Source: Sphingobacterium sp. (GTDB lineage Bacteria; Bacteroidota; Bacteroidia; Sphingobacteriales; Sphingobacteriaceae). Taken from it: a stretch of 64,000 nucleotides of DNA. The position numbers and the translations under genes were made by a program. Below are positions 42,861 to 52,688 of this stretch, one piece after another (positions within the stretch are counted from its first letter, which is position 1; every line of letters starts with the position of its first letter). Where the stretch lies: contig JAITTY010000005.1 of the NCBI GenBank assembly GCA_031286695.1, forward strand, positions 496,001-560,000, in the 5' to 3' direction. A model generated the notes under the pieces. The model saw only the letters and a list, made by a program, of their open reading frames with translations. It did no database searches and was not told the origin of the DNA.

Positions 42861-44741
42861 TTAGTCTAAATTTACGTCTATTTTAACACCAAGATCTTTG
42901 CTACTTGCCTTTAAAACATGATCTACCCAAATACATAACATAGGCTGTTTTCCGGGTTTGTTTTGATCCCAGTCTTCTTTCCAGACAATGTCTATTGTTT
43001 TCCCGTGATAGTCGAGGTTTCCGAGGTAAAAATAATCCATTTTGCCCGCAGGTATCAGCGGCTGAACCTGAAAGCTATTGTGATGGGCTGCCTTAAAACC
43101 AATGAGATCTGCTATGATCATGTCTGGATAGGTTGAATGAAAATAATCATTCTGCCCACCAAATTGCTCACCATCACTAGGTATATACCATTCACCGATA
43201 TTTGGGTGGGCATAACCGTGAAGTCGTGTAAGCTTCATAATTTGTTCGTATAGGGTCTCTTTGTCCTGCGCAGTGATTTGATTTTTATAATTTCTTAAAT
43301 AGTTGCTGTATGCCTTATAGACGACCGAGTTTTGAAAAGGCCATCCTCTGCCATTCCAGGCATAAGCCTGCTCATTGTAATAGGGATGTTGCCTTTCGGC
43401 CGTAGTCATTCCTTTATGATTATTGAAACCTTTTTCAGAAGTAAACATCGCCCAGGCTACCTCATACTTTTTATTATCCTCACGCGGTATCATATTGAAA
43501 TACCAGGGGCTATAACCAACGGATTCCCGCACCCGCGCTTCGTAATCCCGAACACCATAGGCGTTGTCACCAGCTGTCAAGGTATTAAAAAATCCATCAT
43601 CTGAATTCCAAAGTGTTCTGAGAAATTTCTGCTGTATTTCCTGGCTTCTGACCTTATAGTAATCTGCTTTCGCCTTAGTCCCAGTCGAAGGATGCTGTTG
43701 CTCTTCCAAGCTATAGAGATTATACAATGCGTTTGTATTTCCAAAGGAATAACTTCCAACGGATGGACGCACCAAATAAAAATCAGGATAACCTTTGGTA
43801 AAGGCCAATGGAAAATCCTTCGCTGCAGTCGTATTTGCAGCCTTGTCTGTCGTCCCCCAACCTAAATAAAGATCTCTCCATGTACTATCAGTATAAATTG
43901 CATAGGCCCCTTTACTTTCAATTAAGCCTAGTACCGCCGAAAGGCTGAATTCCATGCCATCGTACAGATCCAGAATTTTGTACATACCGTCGGTCTTCGC
44001 ATTGGGATTTTTCACAGTGAATAGGCTGTCCAAAAGATGCTGATGGGTCTCCATCGCTGGAAGCATCTTTTGCGTCCATGCCCGATCGGGATGAATTTTT
44101 AAAAATGATTCAATACCATCGATCATCCAGCTTGAAAAATGAACGCTTTCGGGCCTACTCAGATGGGTTAAAAAATTACCGTTTTCACGTTGATTTAATT
44201 TGGAAGCTGATCCAAGCATAAAATATTCGGCATAAGATCGAAGGTATTTTGGATCTCGAAGCCAACGTACATCGTAAAACTGATGCGCTGTTGGGCAGGT
44301 AATCGCTCCACTCAGGGATCCCCAGGCGGGATAGCCAAAAAATTCTGTTATAACCCAATATTTCTTTGAATCATGTGGATCGTAATAATCCCGAAGATGC
44401 TTGCTTATCATCCACCAACGATAATTATACACGCGACTTAAGGTATCATTGGAACTCTCAAAATACGGAATGTTATTGACCAAAAATTCTTTGTTGTTGG
44501 ATTCGTCAAAGGCTCCGTCCGATTTTGGCCGGTGCTCGTAAGCATTGAACTCTTTTATGTTGTCTGTTAGATTATTTTTTGCCACTTCCTTTAAACGATC
44601 AAGTTCATGGCGATATATCGACTCCTGCTTACCCGAAAATCCCCGATTACTCGAACAGGAAAAAAGAACAGCTAAGACAAAAAAGGCTATGCTGCTTAAC
44701 ACGATAGATTTTAGAAAAACGGAACGATGTTGTCTTTTCAT
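42861..44741 (-). CDS. GH63/MGH1-like glycoside hydrolase, lipoprotein
   Basis: 626 residues. A lipoprotein signal (VLSSIAFFVLAVLFSC, Cys about 29) predicts surface or periplasmic anchoring. The rest is an (alpha/alpha)6-type catalytic domain: YNYRWWMISKHLRDYY, WGSLSGAITCPTAHQFYDVRW, DLYDGMEFSLSAVLG, YNEQAYAWNGRGWPFQNSVVYKAY and GEWYIPSDGEQFGGQNDYFHSTY. This matches MGH1-type/GH63-like enzymes (mannosylglycerate or alpha-glucosidase relatives). Acidic residues near DGMEFS and GEWYIPSDGE are good candidates for general acid and base. The substrate is unknown. No SusC/SusD pair is adjacent, so it is an isolated carbohydrate enzyme. Confidence 0.85.
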   Translation of the reverse strand: MKRQHRSVFLKSIVLSSIAFFVLAVLFSCSSNRGFSGKQESIYRHELDRLKEVAKNNLTDNIKEFNAYEHRPKSDGAFDESNNKEFLVNNIPYFESSNDTLSRVYNYRWWMISKHLRDYYDPHDSKKYWVITEFFGYPAWGSLSGAITCPTAHQFYDVRWLRDPKYLRSYAEYFMLGSASKLNQRENGNFLTHLSRPESVHFSSWMIDGIESFLKIHPDRAWTQKMLPAMETHQHLLDSLFTVKNPNAKTDGMYKILDLYDGMEFSLSAVLGLIESKGAYAIYTDSTWRDLYLGWGTTDKAANTTAAKDFPLAFTKGYPDFYLVRPSVGSYSFGNTNALYNLYSLEEQQHPSTGTKAKADYYKVRSQEIQQKFLRTLWNSDDGFFNTLTAGDNAYGVRDYEARVRESVGYSPWYFNMIPREDNKKYEVAWAMFTSEKGFNNHKGMTTAERQHPYYNEQAYAWNGRGWPFQNSVVYKAYSNYLRNYKNQITAQDKETLYEQIMKLTRLHGYAHPNIGEWYIPSDGEQFGGQNDYFHSTYPDMIIADLIGFKAAHHNSFQVQPLIPAGKMDYFYLGNLDYHGKTIDIVWKEDWDQNKPGKQPMLCIWVDHVLKASSKDLGVKIDVNLD

Positions 44742-45203
44742 CTTGTTAAATGGAATAGAATGAGTGCATAATTGATCTGCTATAACTTAAAAATTAGTAT
44801 TAACGTCCATCCGAGGGAATCAACAGAGATTGACCGGCTTTCAACGCCGTAATTTTCTACAGGGCAATTCTTGAAGATTTATACGTAGGATCTAATCCAA
44901 GGCTATAACAAACAAGAACCTAATCAACAGAATTTTTATGACAATTCAGCATTGTGGAACAAATCAGCGCAAAATTGATACAATGTATCATATCATATCA
45001 ATTTTAGTTCATGCTTTAGCGTTCAACATAGATAGCAAGAACTGTAAATCGGGGTCCTTAACAATCCTCAACAGCAATTGCTGCCCTCAACTTGGGAGGA
45101 TAAGCAATGAATAGGGTTGGACAAGCATAAAAATGGAGTGCATTTACGCAAAAAAGCCCGACAGGTTGTCGGGCTTTCCATGAAATTAAGGGTAATATTT
45201 TGA
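44742..45203. other. 462-bp intergenic region upstream of the glycosidase
   Basis: It holds the terminator of the efflux operon (45153-45177) and the upstream region of the glycosidase gene. A palindromic TGATACAATGTATCA (about 44975) next to TATCATATCAAT is the only other ordered sequence seen. No gene is recognised. Confidence 0.4.
45153..45177 (-). terminator. intrinsic terminator of the extended RND efflux operon
   Basis: AAAGCCCGACA pairs with TGTCGGGCTTT (11 bp, loop of 3). On the minus strand it continues into T6. It lies 27 bases after the stop of the second small ORF and there is none between the outer membrane factor and the small ORFs. Confidence 0.92.
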
Positions 45204-45467
45204 TCAGACGATGATCGGAATATCGACATTTCCGTTGGAAACGTCTGAATTGAGCAGCTGGGTCACGATTCCTTTTTGCACTAGAAGGAGTAGAATCAAA
45301 TCGCTGACTCTGCCTTTGGTCTTAACGAACAAATAAGTTAAATGATCGTCCAGATAAATCGCAGTAAATAAAATTCCCGGAACCCTGAGGTTCAGGTAAT
45401 CTAAAACTTCTTTCTTCTTCGTCAGTACCGTACTACTGATCGAAAATATATGTACAAAATGGCTCAT
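45204..45467 (-). CDS. small unrecognised protein, second ORF after the efflux genes
   Basis: 87 residues, no signal peptide or membrane helix. The sequence alternates strands and helices (FVHIFSISSTVLTKKKEVLDYLNL, GILFTAIYLDDHLTYLFVKTKGRVSDLILLLLVQKGIV), a pattern like a small ferredoxin-fold (ACT-like) domain. I recognise no family. It starts one base after the preceding small ORF and ends just before a strong terminator, so it is the last gene of the RND operon. A regulatory or assembly role in efflux is inferred from position only. Confidence 0.6.
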   Translation of the reverse strand: MSHFVHIFSISSTVLTKKKEVLDYLNLRVPGILFTAIYLDDHLTYLFVKTKGRVSDLILLLLVQKGIVTQLLNSDVSNGNVDIPIIV

Positions 45468-45468
45468 C

Positions 45469-45750
45469 TTATTTTGTTTTACTATCCGCTTTAATTAAAA
45501 AAAAACTAAATTCGATTGACTCCTGTCTGCCTGCCCTGCTATGGCACACATACCGATAAAGTTCATCTAGCCGATCGATGATCATTACTGATTTGTCCAT
45601 ATTTTCAAGTTGAAGTGCCAGATAATCTAAGAAATCCAAATTTGCATCGACTAACACAAACTCCTGATATTTTCCAATAAACTCATGTCCTATCGTAAAC
45701 TCGAGTGGTCTGGTGCTTGGATTTATCAAAATACAAATACTCTTTTTCAT
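45469..45750 (-). CDS. small unrecognised protein, first ORF after the efflux genes
   Basis: 93 residues, soluble. Strand-helix alternation (SICILINPSTRPLEFTI, FVLVDANLDFLDYLALQLENMDKSVMIIDRLDELYRYV) suggests a small alpha/beta fold. I recognise no family. It starts 17 bases after the outer-membrane-factor stop with no terminator between, and its stop is one base before the next small ORF. It is therefore co-transcribed with the efflux pump. It may sense or modulate the pump, but nothing in the sequence shows this. Confidence 0.6.
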   Translation of the reverse strand: MKKSICILINPSTRPLEFTIGHEFIGKYQEFVLVDANLDFLDYLALQLENMDKSVMIIDRLDELYRYVCHSRAGRQESIEFSFFLIKADSKTK

Positions 45751-45767
45751 CCTATCGGGCTTCCTTG

Positions 45768-47198
45768 CTATAGCCAGCCTCCGCCCAAAGAGCGATACAA
45801 CATAGCTATGCTATTAAGTTTTTGAGCTTGGACTGTTGCTAGATCAATTTCTGCCTGCAGTCGGTTGGTCTGCGCAATAATCACTTCCAGATAAGTGCCT
45901 TCATTATATTTGTAAAGCAGCAGTGACTTGTCAACTATTTCCCGGGATTGTTTGATAACCTCCCCAGCAATTAAACGCTGCTCATCCAATTTCTGAATTT
46001 TCACCAATGCGTCGGAAACCTCCGCTACACCCACAAGTACCGCTTGTTTAAACTGGATTTCAGCCTGTTCGGCCATGATCTTGGATTGTTCATATTTTGT
46101 CTTTAGTTGGCGACCATTAAATATAGGCTGCGTAATCGCTCCCGCCGCAGTTCCAAAAAGCGCACCAGGAATAGTAAACCAATTGCTCGCTTTAAAAGAG
46201 TTGAGCCCACCTTGTGCTGTAATGTTCAATCCCGGATACATGCTCACCCGCGCAATGTGAACCCCGAGATAACTCTTTCGAAGATCCAGTTCTTTCGAAC
46301 GCACATCAGGTCGAAAGCTCAACAATGCAGCGGGAATACCTGCAGTAAGCTGCTGGGGCACATAGACATCATCTAGACCTTTCTCCCGTTCAATGCGCCT
46401 CGGATAATTCCCTACAAGTACATTAAGTGCATTTTCCTGTATCGCAATTGCACCTTCAATATCCGGTATCCGCTTGGATACCTGCTCTTTCACCAAAAAC
46501 TGTTGCTGTACAGCCAAAGCCGTTGTCATCCCCAGCGACTGTTGTTTCACCAATATCTGCCAAGTGCTGTCGGCAAAAGATAGATTCTCCTTCGTTATGG
46601 CCAGTTGCTTGTCGAGCATGAGGAGATTATAGTAAGCCTGCACAATCTCGGCGACCAGTCTCGTTTTTACCGCATTGGCTGCTTCCTTGGTTTTTAACAG
46701 CTCAATAACAGCATCCTGCTTCTGAGCTTTGAGCTTGCCCCAAATATCCAGTTCCCAAGAAATATTGATGGCACTGGTATAATCTGTCGTGTAGCTCTGT
46801 CCCATAAACTGAGAAGCCATCATCCCGTTCATGCTATTATTGGACGGCCTATTGATACTGGCATTTGCCAAAGTCGCATTTACAAGTGGTGCGTAGAGCC
46901 ATTTCGATTGTTTAAAACCTTCGGCAGCAATATCTATCTGTTTCATAGCGACCTGAAGATCATTATTTTTGGCCATGCCCCGGTCTATTAATTCAACGAG
47001 GACGGGATCCTTGAAAAAATCCTTATAGGTCATTTTAGCAACACTGCTATCCGCAACAGCAGCGACGTTATCAAAAGACGCTGGCAGTGCCAGATCTGTC
47101 TTTGGGGCCTGCTGTACCGAACATGAACCAAGCAATAAGATAATCAGCAAGGCAGCAAAGGCCGTAGATTTTATATGTTCCATTTTATACATTCGCAC
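45768..47198 (-). CDS. RND efflux outer-membrane factor (NodT/OprM type)
   Basis: 476 residues. ATGs at 47198, 47192 and 47183 are all possible. Lipoprotein signal (FAALLIILLLGSC, Cys about 26). Two OEP (outer membrane efflux) repeats are visible (MKQIDIAAEGFKQSKWLYAPLVNATLANAS ... and LDLRKSYLGVHIARVSMYPGLNITAQGG), with FRPDVRSKELDLRK between. These trimeric TolC-like tunnels connect the inner-membrane pump to the outside. Third gene of the operon, 6 bp after the permease. Confidence 0.95.
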   Translation of the reverse strand: MRMYKMEHIKSTAFAALLIILLLGSCSVQQAPKTDLALPASFDNVAAVADSSVAKMTYKDFFKDPVLVELIDRGMAKNNDLQVAMKQIDIAAEGFKQSKWLYAPLVNATLANASINRPSNNSMNGMMASQFMGQSYTTDYTSAINISWELDIWGKLKAQKQDAVIELLKTKEAANAVKTRLVAEIVQAYYNLLMLDKQLAITKENLSFADSTWQILVKQQSLGMTTALAVQQQFLVKEQVSKRIPDIEGAIAIQENALNVLVGNYPRRIEREKGLDDVYVPQQLTAGIPAALLSFRPDVRSKELDLRKSYLGVHIARVSMYPGLNITAQGGLNSFKASNWFTIPGALFGTAAGAITQPIFNGRQLKTKYEQSKIMAEQAEIQFKQAVLVGVAEVSDALVKIQKLDEQRLIAGEVIKQSREIVDKSLLLYKYNEGTYLEVIIAQTNRLQAEIDLATVQAQKLNSIAMLYRSLGGGWL

Positions 47199-47204
47199 TA
47201 ATTT

Positions 47205-50200
47205 TTAAAATTCCCATTCTGTATCATCCTTCACTGTACCACTCACTTTTTCTTGTAGAAACTGGAATACCACAAATAACAAAGGCGTCAAGAAAACACC
47301 TAAGCAGGTACCGACTAACATCCCGAAAATTGCTGCATAACCAATTGAATGATTCCCCATGGCCGATGGCCCCGTTACAAACACTAAGGGTACAATCCCT
47401 GTGATAAAGGCAAGCGAAGTCATTAGGATCGGGCGAAAACGAGCCTTTGCACCCTCCACTGCTGCTGCCACCAAACTTTTGCCTGCCTGACGCCGTTGTG
47501 AAGCAAACTCTACAATCAGAATTCCATTTTTAGCCAGCAAACCGATCAGCATCACCATAGCGATCTGTACATAGATATTATTCGCAATCCCTGCAAAGCC
47601 AATTCCAAGGAATACCCCCGAAAGTCCGACCGGAATAGCGAGCAACACAGCAAATGGCAGAATATAACTCTCATACTGAGCAGATAACAAAAAGTATACA
47701 AACACAATACACAGGATAAAGATGATGGTGGATTGCGAGGTCGATGTACTTTCTTCACGACTCATCCCTTTATAGTCGTAGGTATATCCCGGAGGGAGCA
47801 CCTGCTGACTAACTTCCTTAATGGCCTGCATAGCTTGACCAGTACTAAATCCTGGAGCCGGCATGACCGTCAAATTAGAAGCATTAAACAGATTGAATCG
47901 TTCCACCACTTCAGGTCCTGTAATAGCCTTTAAAGTCACCACACTGTTAACAGGAACCATCTCCTGATTCGCATTTTTAACAAAAATGCTACTTAAAGAT
48001 TTTTCGTCTGTCCGGGTATCAGGTGTTGCCTGAACAAGAACCCTATAATACTTGCCAAAGCGATTGAAATCCGATGCCTGAATACTGCCATAATAACCTT
48101 GCACCACTTGAAGAACATCACGTACAGCTAAACCAAACTGAGCAGCTTTTGTCTCATCTACAACAACTTCATACTGCGGATAAGAAACATCGAATGTCGT
48201 AAAAGCTACCGCAACTTCAGGACGCTGCATCAATGCCCCCATCATACCATAAGAGATATTGCCCAAGTTCTGTAAAGAAGAGTTTGTACGGTCCTGCAAA
48301 ACGAGTTCCATTCCACTCGAATTTCCAAAACCTTCTACCGTAGGAGTATTTAGCACTAAGAAATTTGCCCGTTTATCTGTTGACAACATTCCTTGGAGCT
48401 GTCCCATTACGGCATTCAGTTCCTTCACTTCTCCGCGCTCTTTTACTTCTTTCAGCCGAATAAAAAATGTACCCGAAGCTGAAGACATAGCTCCGGAAAA
48501 TAAATTTAGACCATTCACAGAAATGACTTCCCTAATAGCTGGATAGGCCATAAGCTTATGTTCTGTATCAGTTAAAAGCTTTGTTGTGCGATCTTTCGAT
48601 GTACCAGCCGGCAAATTGGCGGTCACAATAATAAAAGATTGATCTTCATCCGGTATAAACCCTTTTGGCGTGGTGAGCGAAAACCAGGTAAACAGACCTG
48701 CAAAGACAAATAAAATCCCTAGGCCAAGCCATTTTTTCTTGATCAGAAACAACACCGATTTACCATAACGGAAAGTAAGTTTATCAAATGAAGCATTAAA
48801 AGCTTTGAAGAATCGCTGTTTAAAGTTCAATTTCTCTTCAGCATGACCATGGTTTCCCTTCAACAATAACGCACAAAGCGCAGGACTAAGAGTCAGTGCA
48901 TTAACAGCAGAAATAACAATGGAGATAGCTAGGGTCAATGCGAATTGTTTATAAAATAGACCTGTAGACCCTTCCATAAATGCAACAGGTATAAATACGG
49001 CCGACATCACTAAGGTGATTGATACAATCGCACCTGAAATTTCACCCATGGCAGATACTGTCGCCGCCTTGGCGCCCAATTTGCGGCGTTCCATCTTAGC
49101 ATGTACAGCCTCGACAACAACAATAGCATCATCGACCACAATACCGATGGCAAGAACCAGTGCAAACAAGGTGAGGATATTGATGGAGAACCCAAATAGA
49201 TTCATAAAGAAAAATGTTCCCACAATGGATACCGGAACAGCTATCGCCGGAATCAAAGTAGAACGAAAATCCTGCAAAAAGATAAATACAACAATAAAAA
49301 CCAGAATGAAAGCCTCTATTAAGGTTTTTATAACCTGGCTAATAGACTGATCCAATGACTCCTTGGTTGCGTAGGGAATTTTATATTCCATTTTGCCCGG
49401 GAACGATTTAGATAGTTCTTCCATACGGTTTTGAAGGGCGATCTGCACCTCATTAGCGTTCGAACCACTCATCTGGAATATAGCCATGGTAACGGAAGGC
49501 TTTTTATTATAGTTGGACTGTACGGTATAGCTATAAGCTGCAAATTCGACCTTAGCAAGGTCCTTTAATCGAAGGATAGAACCATCGTTCTGCGCTTTTA
49601 CAATTATATTCTCATATTGCTCCGGCTCGGTATACTTTCCTTTATACCGCATAACATATTCTTTTACCTCTGTGGACTGTTCGCCAAACCGGCCTGGTGC
49701 AGCTTCCAGATTTTGCGCCTGTATTGCTGCCGACACATCATTGGGTGTCAAGTTGTATGCATTCAGCTTATCCGGATCTAACCAAACCCGCATCGAGTAA
49801 TCTTTATTTCCATAAACCATAGCATCACCGACGCCTTTGATCCTTTTCAGCTCAGGTACAACATTGATTTTGGTATAGTTTTCCAGAAATAGATCATCCA
49901 TGCTGCCATCTTCACTGGTCAGAGTAACCATAGCAATCATACTATTCTGTCTTTTTATTGTTGTAATACCACTTTGGATTACCTCTGCCGGCAACTGGTT
50001 GGTCACCTGGGAGACCCTATTTTGCACATTTATGGCCGCCTGATCCGGATCAGTACCTAATTTAAAAATTACAGTAATGGTTAGCGAGCCATCATTACTC
50101 GCGACAGAGCTTATATAATCCATATTTTCCACTCCATTGATTGCATTTTCCAAGGGTGGTGCCACAGATCGTCCAATAGTCTCGGCATTCGCGCCTGGAT

Positions 50201-50354
50201 AAACAGCAGTTACAGTAACCGTGGGCGGCGCGATGTCCGGAAATTTAGTAATGGGAAGGCCGAGCATCCCTACTACCCCCAGGATAACAAGCAATACAGA
50301 GATCACCGTCGCCAGCACGGGACGTTTTATAATTTGTTTTAACATGAAAATCAA
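47205..50354 (-). CDS. RND multidrug efflux permease (HAE1/AcrB type)
   Basis: 1049 residues, full length for AcrB-like pumps (an ATG at 50345 is equally good). It has 12 membrane helices and two large periplasmic loops. Family motifs: the first helix and FPDIAPPTVTVTAVYPGA, the proton relay IGIVVDDAIVVVEAV with the paired Asp in helix 4, and LALVLAIG. It uses the proton gradient to expel hydrophobic drugs, bile or dyes through the adaptor and outer membrane factor. It starts 5 bp after the adaptor stop and is followed 6 bp later by the outer membrane factor gene. Confidence 0.96.
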   Translation of the reverse strand: MIFMLKQIIKRPVLATVISVLLVILGVVGMLGLPITKFPDIAPPTVTVTAVYPGANAETIGRSVAPPLENAINGVENMDYISSVASNDGSLTITVIFKLGTDPDQAAINVQNRVSQVTNQLPAEVIQSGITTIKRQNSMIAMVTLTSEDGSMDDLFLENYTKINVVPELKRIKGVGDAMVYGNKDYSMRVWLDPDKLNAYNLTPNDVSAAIQAQNLEAAPGRFGEQSTEVKEYVMRYKGKYTEPEQYENIIVKAQNDGSILRLKDLAKVEFAAYSYTVQSNYNKKPSVTMAIFQMSGSNANEVQIALQNRMEELSKSFPGKMEYKIPYATKESLDQSISQVIKTLIEAFILVFIVVFIFLQDFRSTLIPAIAVPVSIVGTFFFMNLFGFSINILTLFALVLAIGIVVDDAIVVVEAVHAKMERRKLGAKAATVSAMGEISGAIVSITLVMSAVFIPVAFMEGSTGLFYKQFALTLAISIVISAVNALTLSPALCALLLKGNHGHAEEKLNFKQRFFKAFNASFDKLTFRYGKSVLFLIKKKWLGLGILFVFAGLFTWFSLTTPKGFIPDEDQSFIIVTANLPAGTSKDRTTKLLTDTEHKLMAYPAIREVISVNGLNLFSGAMSSASGTFFIRLKEVKERGEVKELNAVMGQLQGMLSTDKRANFLVLNTPTVEGFGNSSGMELVLQDRTNSSLQNLGNISYGMMGALMQRPEVAVAFTTFDVSYPQYEVVVDETKAAQFGLAVRDVLQVVQGYYGSIQASDFNRFGKYYRVLVQATPDTRTDEKSLSSIFVKNANQEMVPVNSVVTLKAITGPEVVERFNLFNASNLTVMPAPGFSTGQAMQAIKEVSQQVLPPGYTYDYKGMSREESTSTSQSTIIFILCIVFVYFLLSAQYESYILPFAVLLAIPVGLSGVFLGIGFAGIANNIYVQIAMVMLIGLLAKNGILIVEFASQRRQAGKSLVAAAVEGAKARFRPILMTSLAFITGIVPLVFVTGPSAMGNHSIGYAAIFGMLVGTCLGVFLTPLLFVVFQFLQEKVSGTVKDDTEWEF

Positions 50355-50359
50355 GTATT

Positions 50360-51499
50360 TTATTTGTGTTCAACTGGGGACTTTTCAACGACTGACATTC
50401 CTGCCTGTAATCGCTCAAAACCTTGAGAAATGTATCTATCCCCTACTTTCAGTCCCTTAGACAAGATAAAGCTATCGCCAGATTTGCCAACGGTTTCAAC
50501 CGGCAATTGAACGACCTTCCCGCCCTTGTCAGCCGTATAGACAAAAATTTTGTCTTGATAGGTTACCGTGGAGGCTATTGGCAATAGTGGAACCTGTGTG
50601 ATATTCTTTTTCATCTGCACTTTGCCGGTATTACCACTCCGCAGGATATCTTTCGGATTATCAAATTTGGCCCGCAAGGTTATCGAACCTGTTGATTTAT
50701 TAAATTGACCTTCAACGGCGTCAATCTTTCCTTTTAGATCATATTCGCGACCATCTGACAACAACAAGGTAACTGGGGCTGTGCTCTTTAGCTTCTCGGC
50801 CATGGAATTTCCGGGATGCTGATTCTGGAAGGCTACAAAATCATTTTCGCTGAGGCTAAAATAGGCGTAAACCTGTTTATTATCTGAAATAATTGTCAGA
50901 GCCTCTTGGTTGGATGGCGACAATAAACTCCCCAAACGGTAATTAAACCGGCCCACATAACCGTTCACAGGCGCTTTAATAACCGCAAAGTCAATATTAA
51001 TCTGTGCTGATTTAATAGCAGATTCGGCCTGTGCTACCGCGGCTTTAGCTCCAAGATAAGCCGCATTGGCTTCCTGGACCTGCAGCTCCGAAACAATTTT
51101 GCTGCGGACGAGTTCCGTTTTTCGATCCAGATCTATCTTGGCTGTTATCAAATTAGCCGATGCTGACTGCAAAGATGCTTTCGAATTGTTCAGCTGCTCT
51201 TGATAAACACGATCTTCTACTTTAAAAAGTGGCTGCCCCACTCTTACGTAAGCCCCCTCATCAATATAAATTTTACTCAAGTAACCTGTCACCTGTGGCC
51301 TGATTTCAATATTTGACAGGCCTTCTATGGCGCAGGTATAATCATTTTGTACCAGTGCATCACCAACTTCTACTGCCGCAAAGCTGACCTCAGCCGGCCC
51401 TCCTTGATACCCTCCTTCAGTAGATCTATTACCGCAGGACATAAACAGCATGGGCACAAGAAAGAGTGTCGATGATTTAACAACGAAATTTCGCTTCAT
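50360..51499 (-). CDS. RND efflux periplasmic adaptor (AcrA/MexA type)
   Basis: 379 residues. Lipoprotein signal with Cys at about 22 (LFMSCGNRS). The barrel-sandwich half-motif (GLSNIEIRPQVTGYLSKIYIDEGAYVRVGQPLFKVEDR) and the coiled-coil hairpin (SASANLITAKIDLDRKTELVRSKIVSELQVQEANAAYLGAKAAV) are followed by APVNGYVGRFNYRLGSLLSP. It links the permease to the outer membrane factor. First gene of the operon. A palindrome and -7 box lie upstream (51533-51573). AraC gene: 277 bp upstream, same strand. Confidence 0.95.
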   Translation of the reverse strand: MKRNFVVKSSTLFLVPMLFMSCGNRSTEGGYQGGPAEVSFAAVEVGDALVQNDYTCAIEGLSNIEIRPQVTGYLSKIYIDEGAYVRVGQPLFKVEDRVYQEQLNNSKASLQSASANLITAKIDLDRKTELVRSKIVSELQVQEANAAYLGAKAAVAQAESAIKSAQINIDFAVIKAPVNGYVGRFNYRLGSLLSPSNQEALTIISDNKQVYAYFSLSENDFVAFQNQHPGNSMAEKLKSTAPVTLLLSDGREYDLKGKIDAVEGQFNKSTGSITLRAKFDNPKDILRSGNTGKVQMKKNITQVPLLPIASTVTYQDKIFVYTADKGGKVVQLPVETVGKSGDSFILSKGLKVGDRYISQGFERLQAGMSVVEKSPVEHK

Positions 51500-51532
51500 A
51501 AGTATATTATTGCTTTATTTATTCAGTGTTTA

Positions 51533-51573
51533 CAAAATTACCAAAAATTAAAACTATATAACTTAACGTTAAG
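51533..51573 (-). promoter_or_regulatory. candidate efflux-operon promoter with a 12-bp palindrome
   Basis: On the minus strand TAATTTTG (51533-51540, plus strand CAAAATTA) fits TAnnTTTG and would start transcription about 28 bases before the adaptor ATG. The perfect palindrome CTTAACGTTAAG (51562-51573) lies 21 bases upstream of it, in the -33 region, where no TTG is seen. It could be an operator or activator site. Confidence 0.5.
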
Positions 51574-51776
51574 ACTCCATTTCTTGTCAAAAAGACAACA
51601 ATGAAACATCTAAAATTCCGATCACGCTAAAAACCCTCTGCAATATCGGACATTAAAGACAGTAAAATGACATTATTAATTTTTTATAAAATGAAAGCCA
51701 ACATTAATAATTAGAAAATTTCAGGAAAATAAAACAGAAATAATTAATCTTATTAGTTAATATAAATCACATAAAT

Positions 51777-52688
51777 CTAAAACTCTGCACTCACTTTATA
51801 GCAGCTCGGATTTTTGCCCGTTAATTTTTTAAAGAATTTGCTGAACGTAGCTTGATCTGCGAACGAAAGTTTCACAGCGACATCTTTAACGCTGAACTTA
51901 TTATTTTTCAGCAGTACCTTCGCCTCGATAAGTAGCACATTATTGATAATCTCCTTGGGGCTTTTGGTCAAAGTTGTATTTAGCACCTTCGTTAAATACT
52001 TTCTGCTGATCGCAAGCTTATCGGCATAGAACTGTACATCATGATTGTTAATATAATGTTGATTGACGAGATTAAAAAAATCTGCTGTAATAGCTTCAAG
52101 TCGAGGGGAAATATGGCTTTGCTGTTCAAGATACCTGTTAAAATTCTGCACTTCATACATCAACAGCGAAAAATGATGCCATATCATATCGTTGGAATAG
52201 TCGATCCGGTCGCGACTAACATTCAGGAACCCGAGCTGGGTGATATGGTAGTCGACTCTAAAGAAGATCTTTTCCTGTTTTGATAAGATATAAGAAGGCG
52301 TACTGGAGAAACTTTTCAGAATATCGTTGGTCTTATAATTGAAACCTGCCTCCTCGATCAATTTCTGGGTGAAATATATACTTTTCATCTGCATATCTGG
52401 TGATATGGTGTGGATCACAAAGGCTTCCATAGGGCCACAGAATAAAACATCTCCAGCTGAAGCGACGAATTTCCGCGCGCCAACGCTAAACTCAACGGCC
52501 CCCTGTTTGATCAAAATCAGCGCATAATATTCTGAACGATAATAGAAATCAAGGTAAAGGGAAAAATTTGTGGCATCCTCCTCGGCGACTAAGTAATTGT
52601 CATTTTTTACCGGAAACAAGGATGTCCCTAATGCATTACTTAACTGCATTAACGTTACAGTTTTTAGATCAACAAATTTTGTTCCCAT
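51777..52688 (-). CDS. AraC-family regulator upstream of the efflux operon
   Basis: 303 residues. The sensor part (about 1-190) is AraC-cupin-like (GAVEFSVGARKFVASAGDVLFCGPMEAF). The AraC HTH domain (about 205-300) reads AISRKYLTKVLNTTLTKSPKEIINNV and VKDVAVKLSFADQATFSKFFKKLTGKNPSCY. Upstream of the RND operon on the same strand, it is probably the local regulator. A 277-bp gap with its own structure suggests a separate operon promoter. The signal molecule is not known. Confidence 0.93.
   Translation of the reverse strand: MGTKFVDLKTVTLMQLSNALGTSLFPVKNDNYLVAEEDATNFSLYLDFYYRSEYYALILIKQGAVEFSVGARKFVASAGDVLFCGPMEAFVIHTISPDMQMKSIYFTQKLIEEAGFNYKTNDILKSFSSTPSYILSKQEKIFFRVDYHITQLGFLNVSRDRIDYSNDMIWHHFSLLMYEVQNFNRYLEQQSHISPRLEAITADFFNLVNQHYINNHDVQFYADKLAISRKYLTKVLNTTLTKSPKEIINNVLLIEAKVLLKNNKFSVKDVAVKLSFADQATFSKFFKKLTGKNPSCYKVSAEF

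Noticed and set aside
51649..51675. GACATTA repeated at 20-bp spacing upstream of the efflux operon
   Set aside because: It could be an AraC site, but the 7-mer is AT-rich, the spacing is not 21 and the distance to the promoter is long. Not distinguishable from chance.
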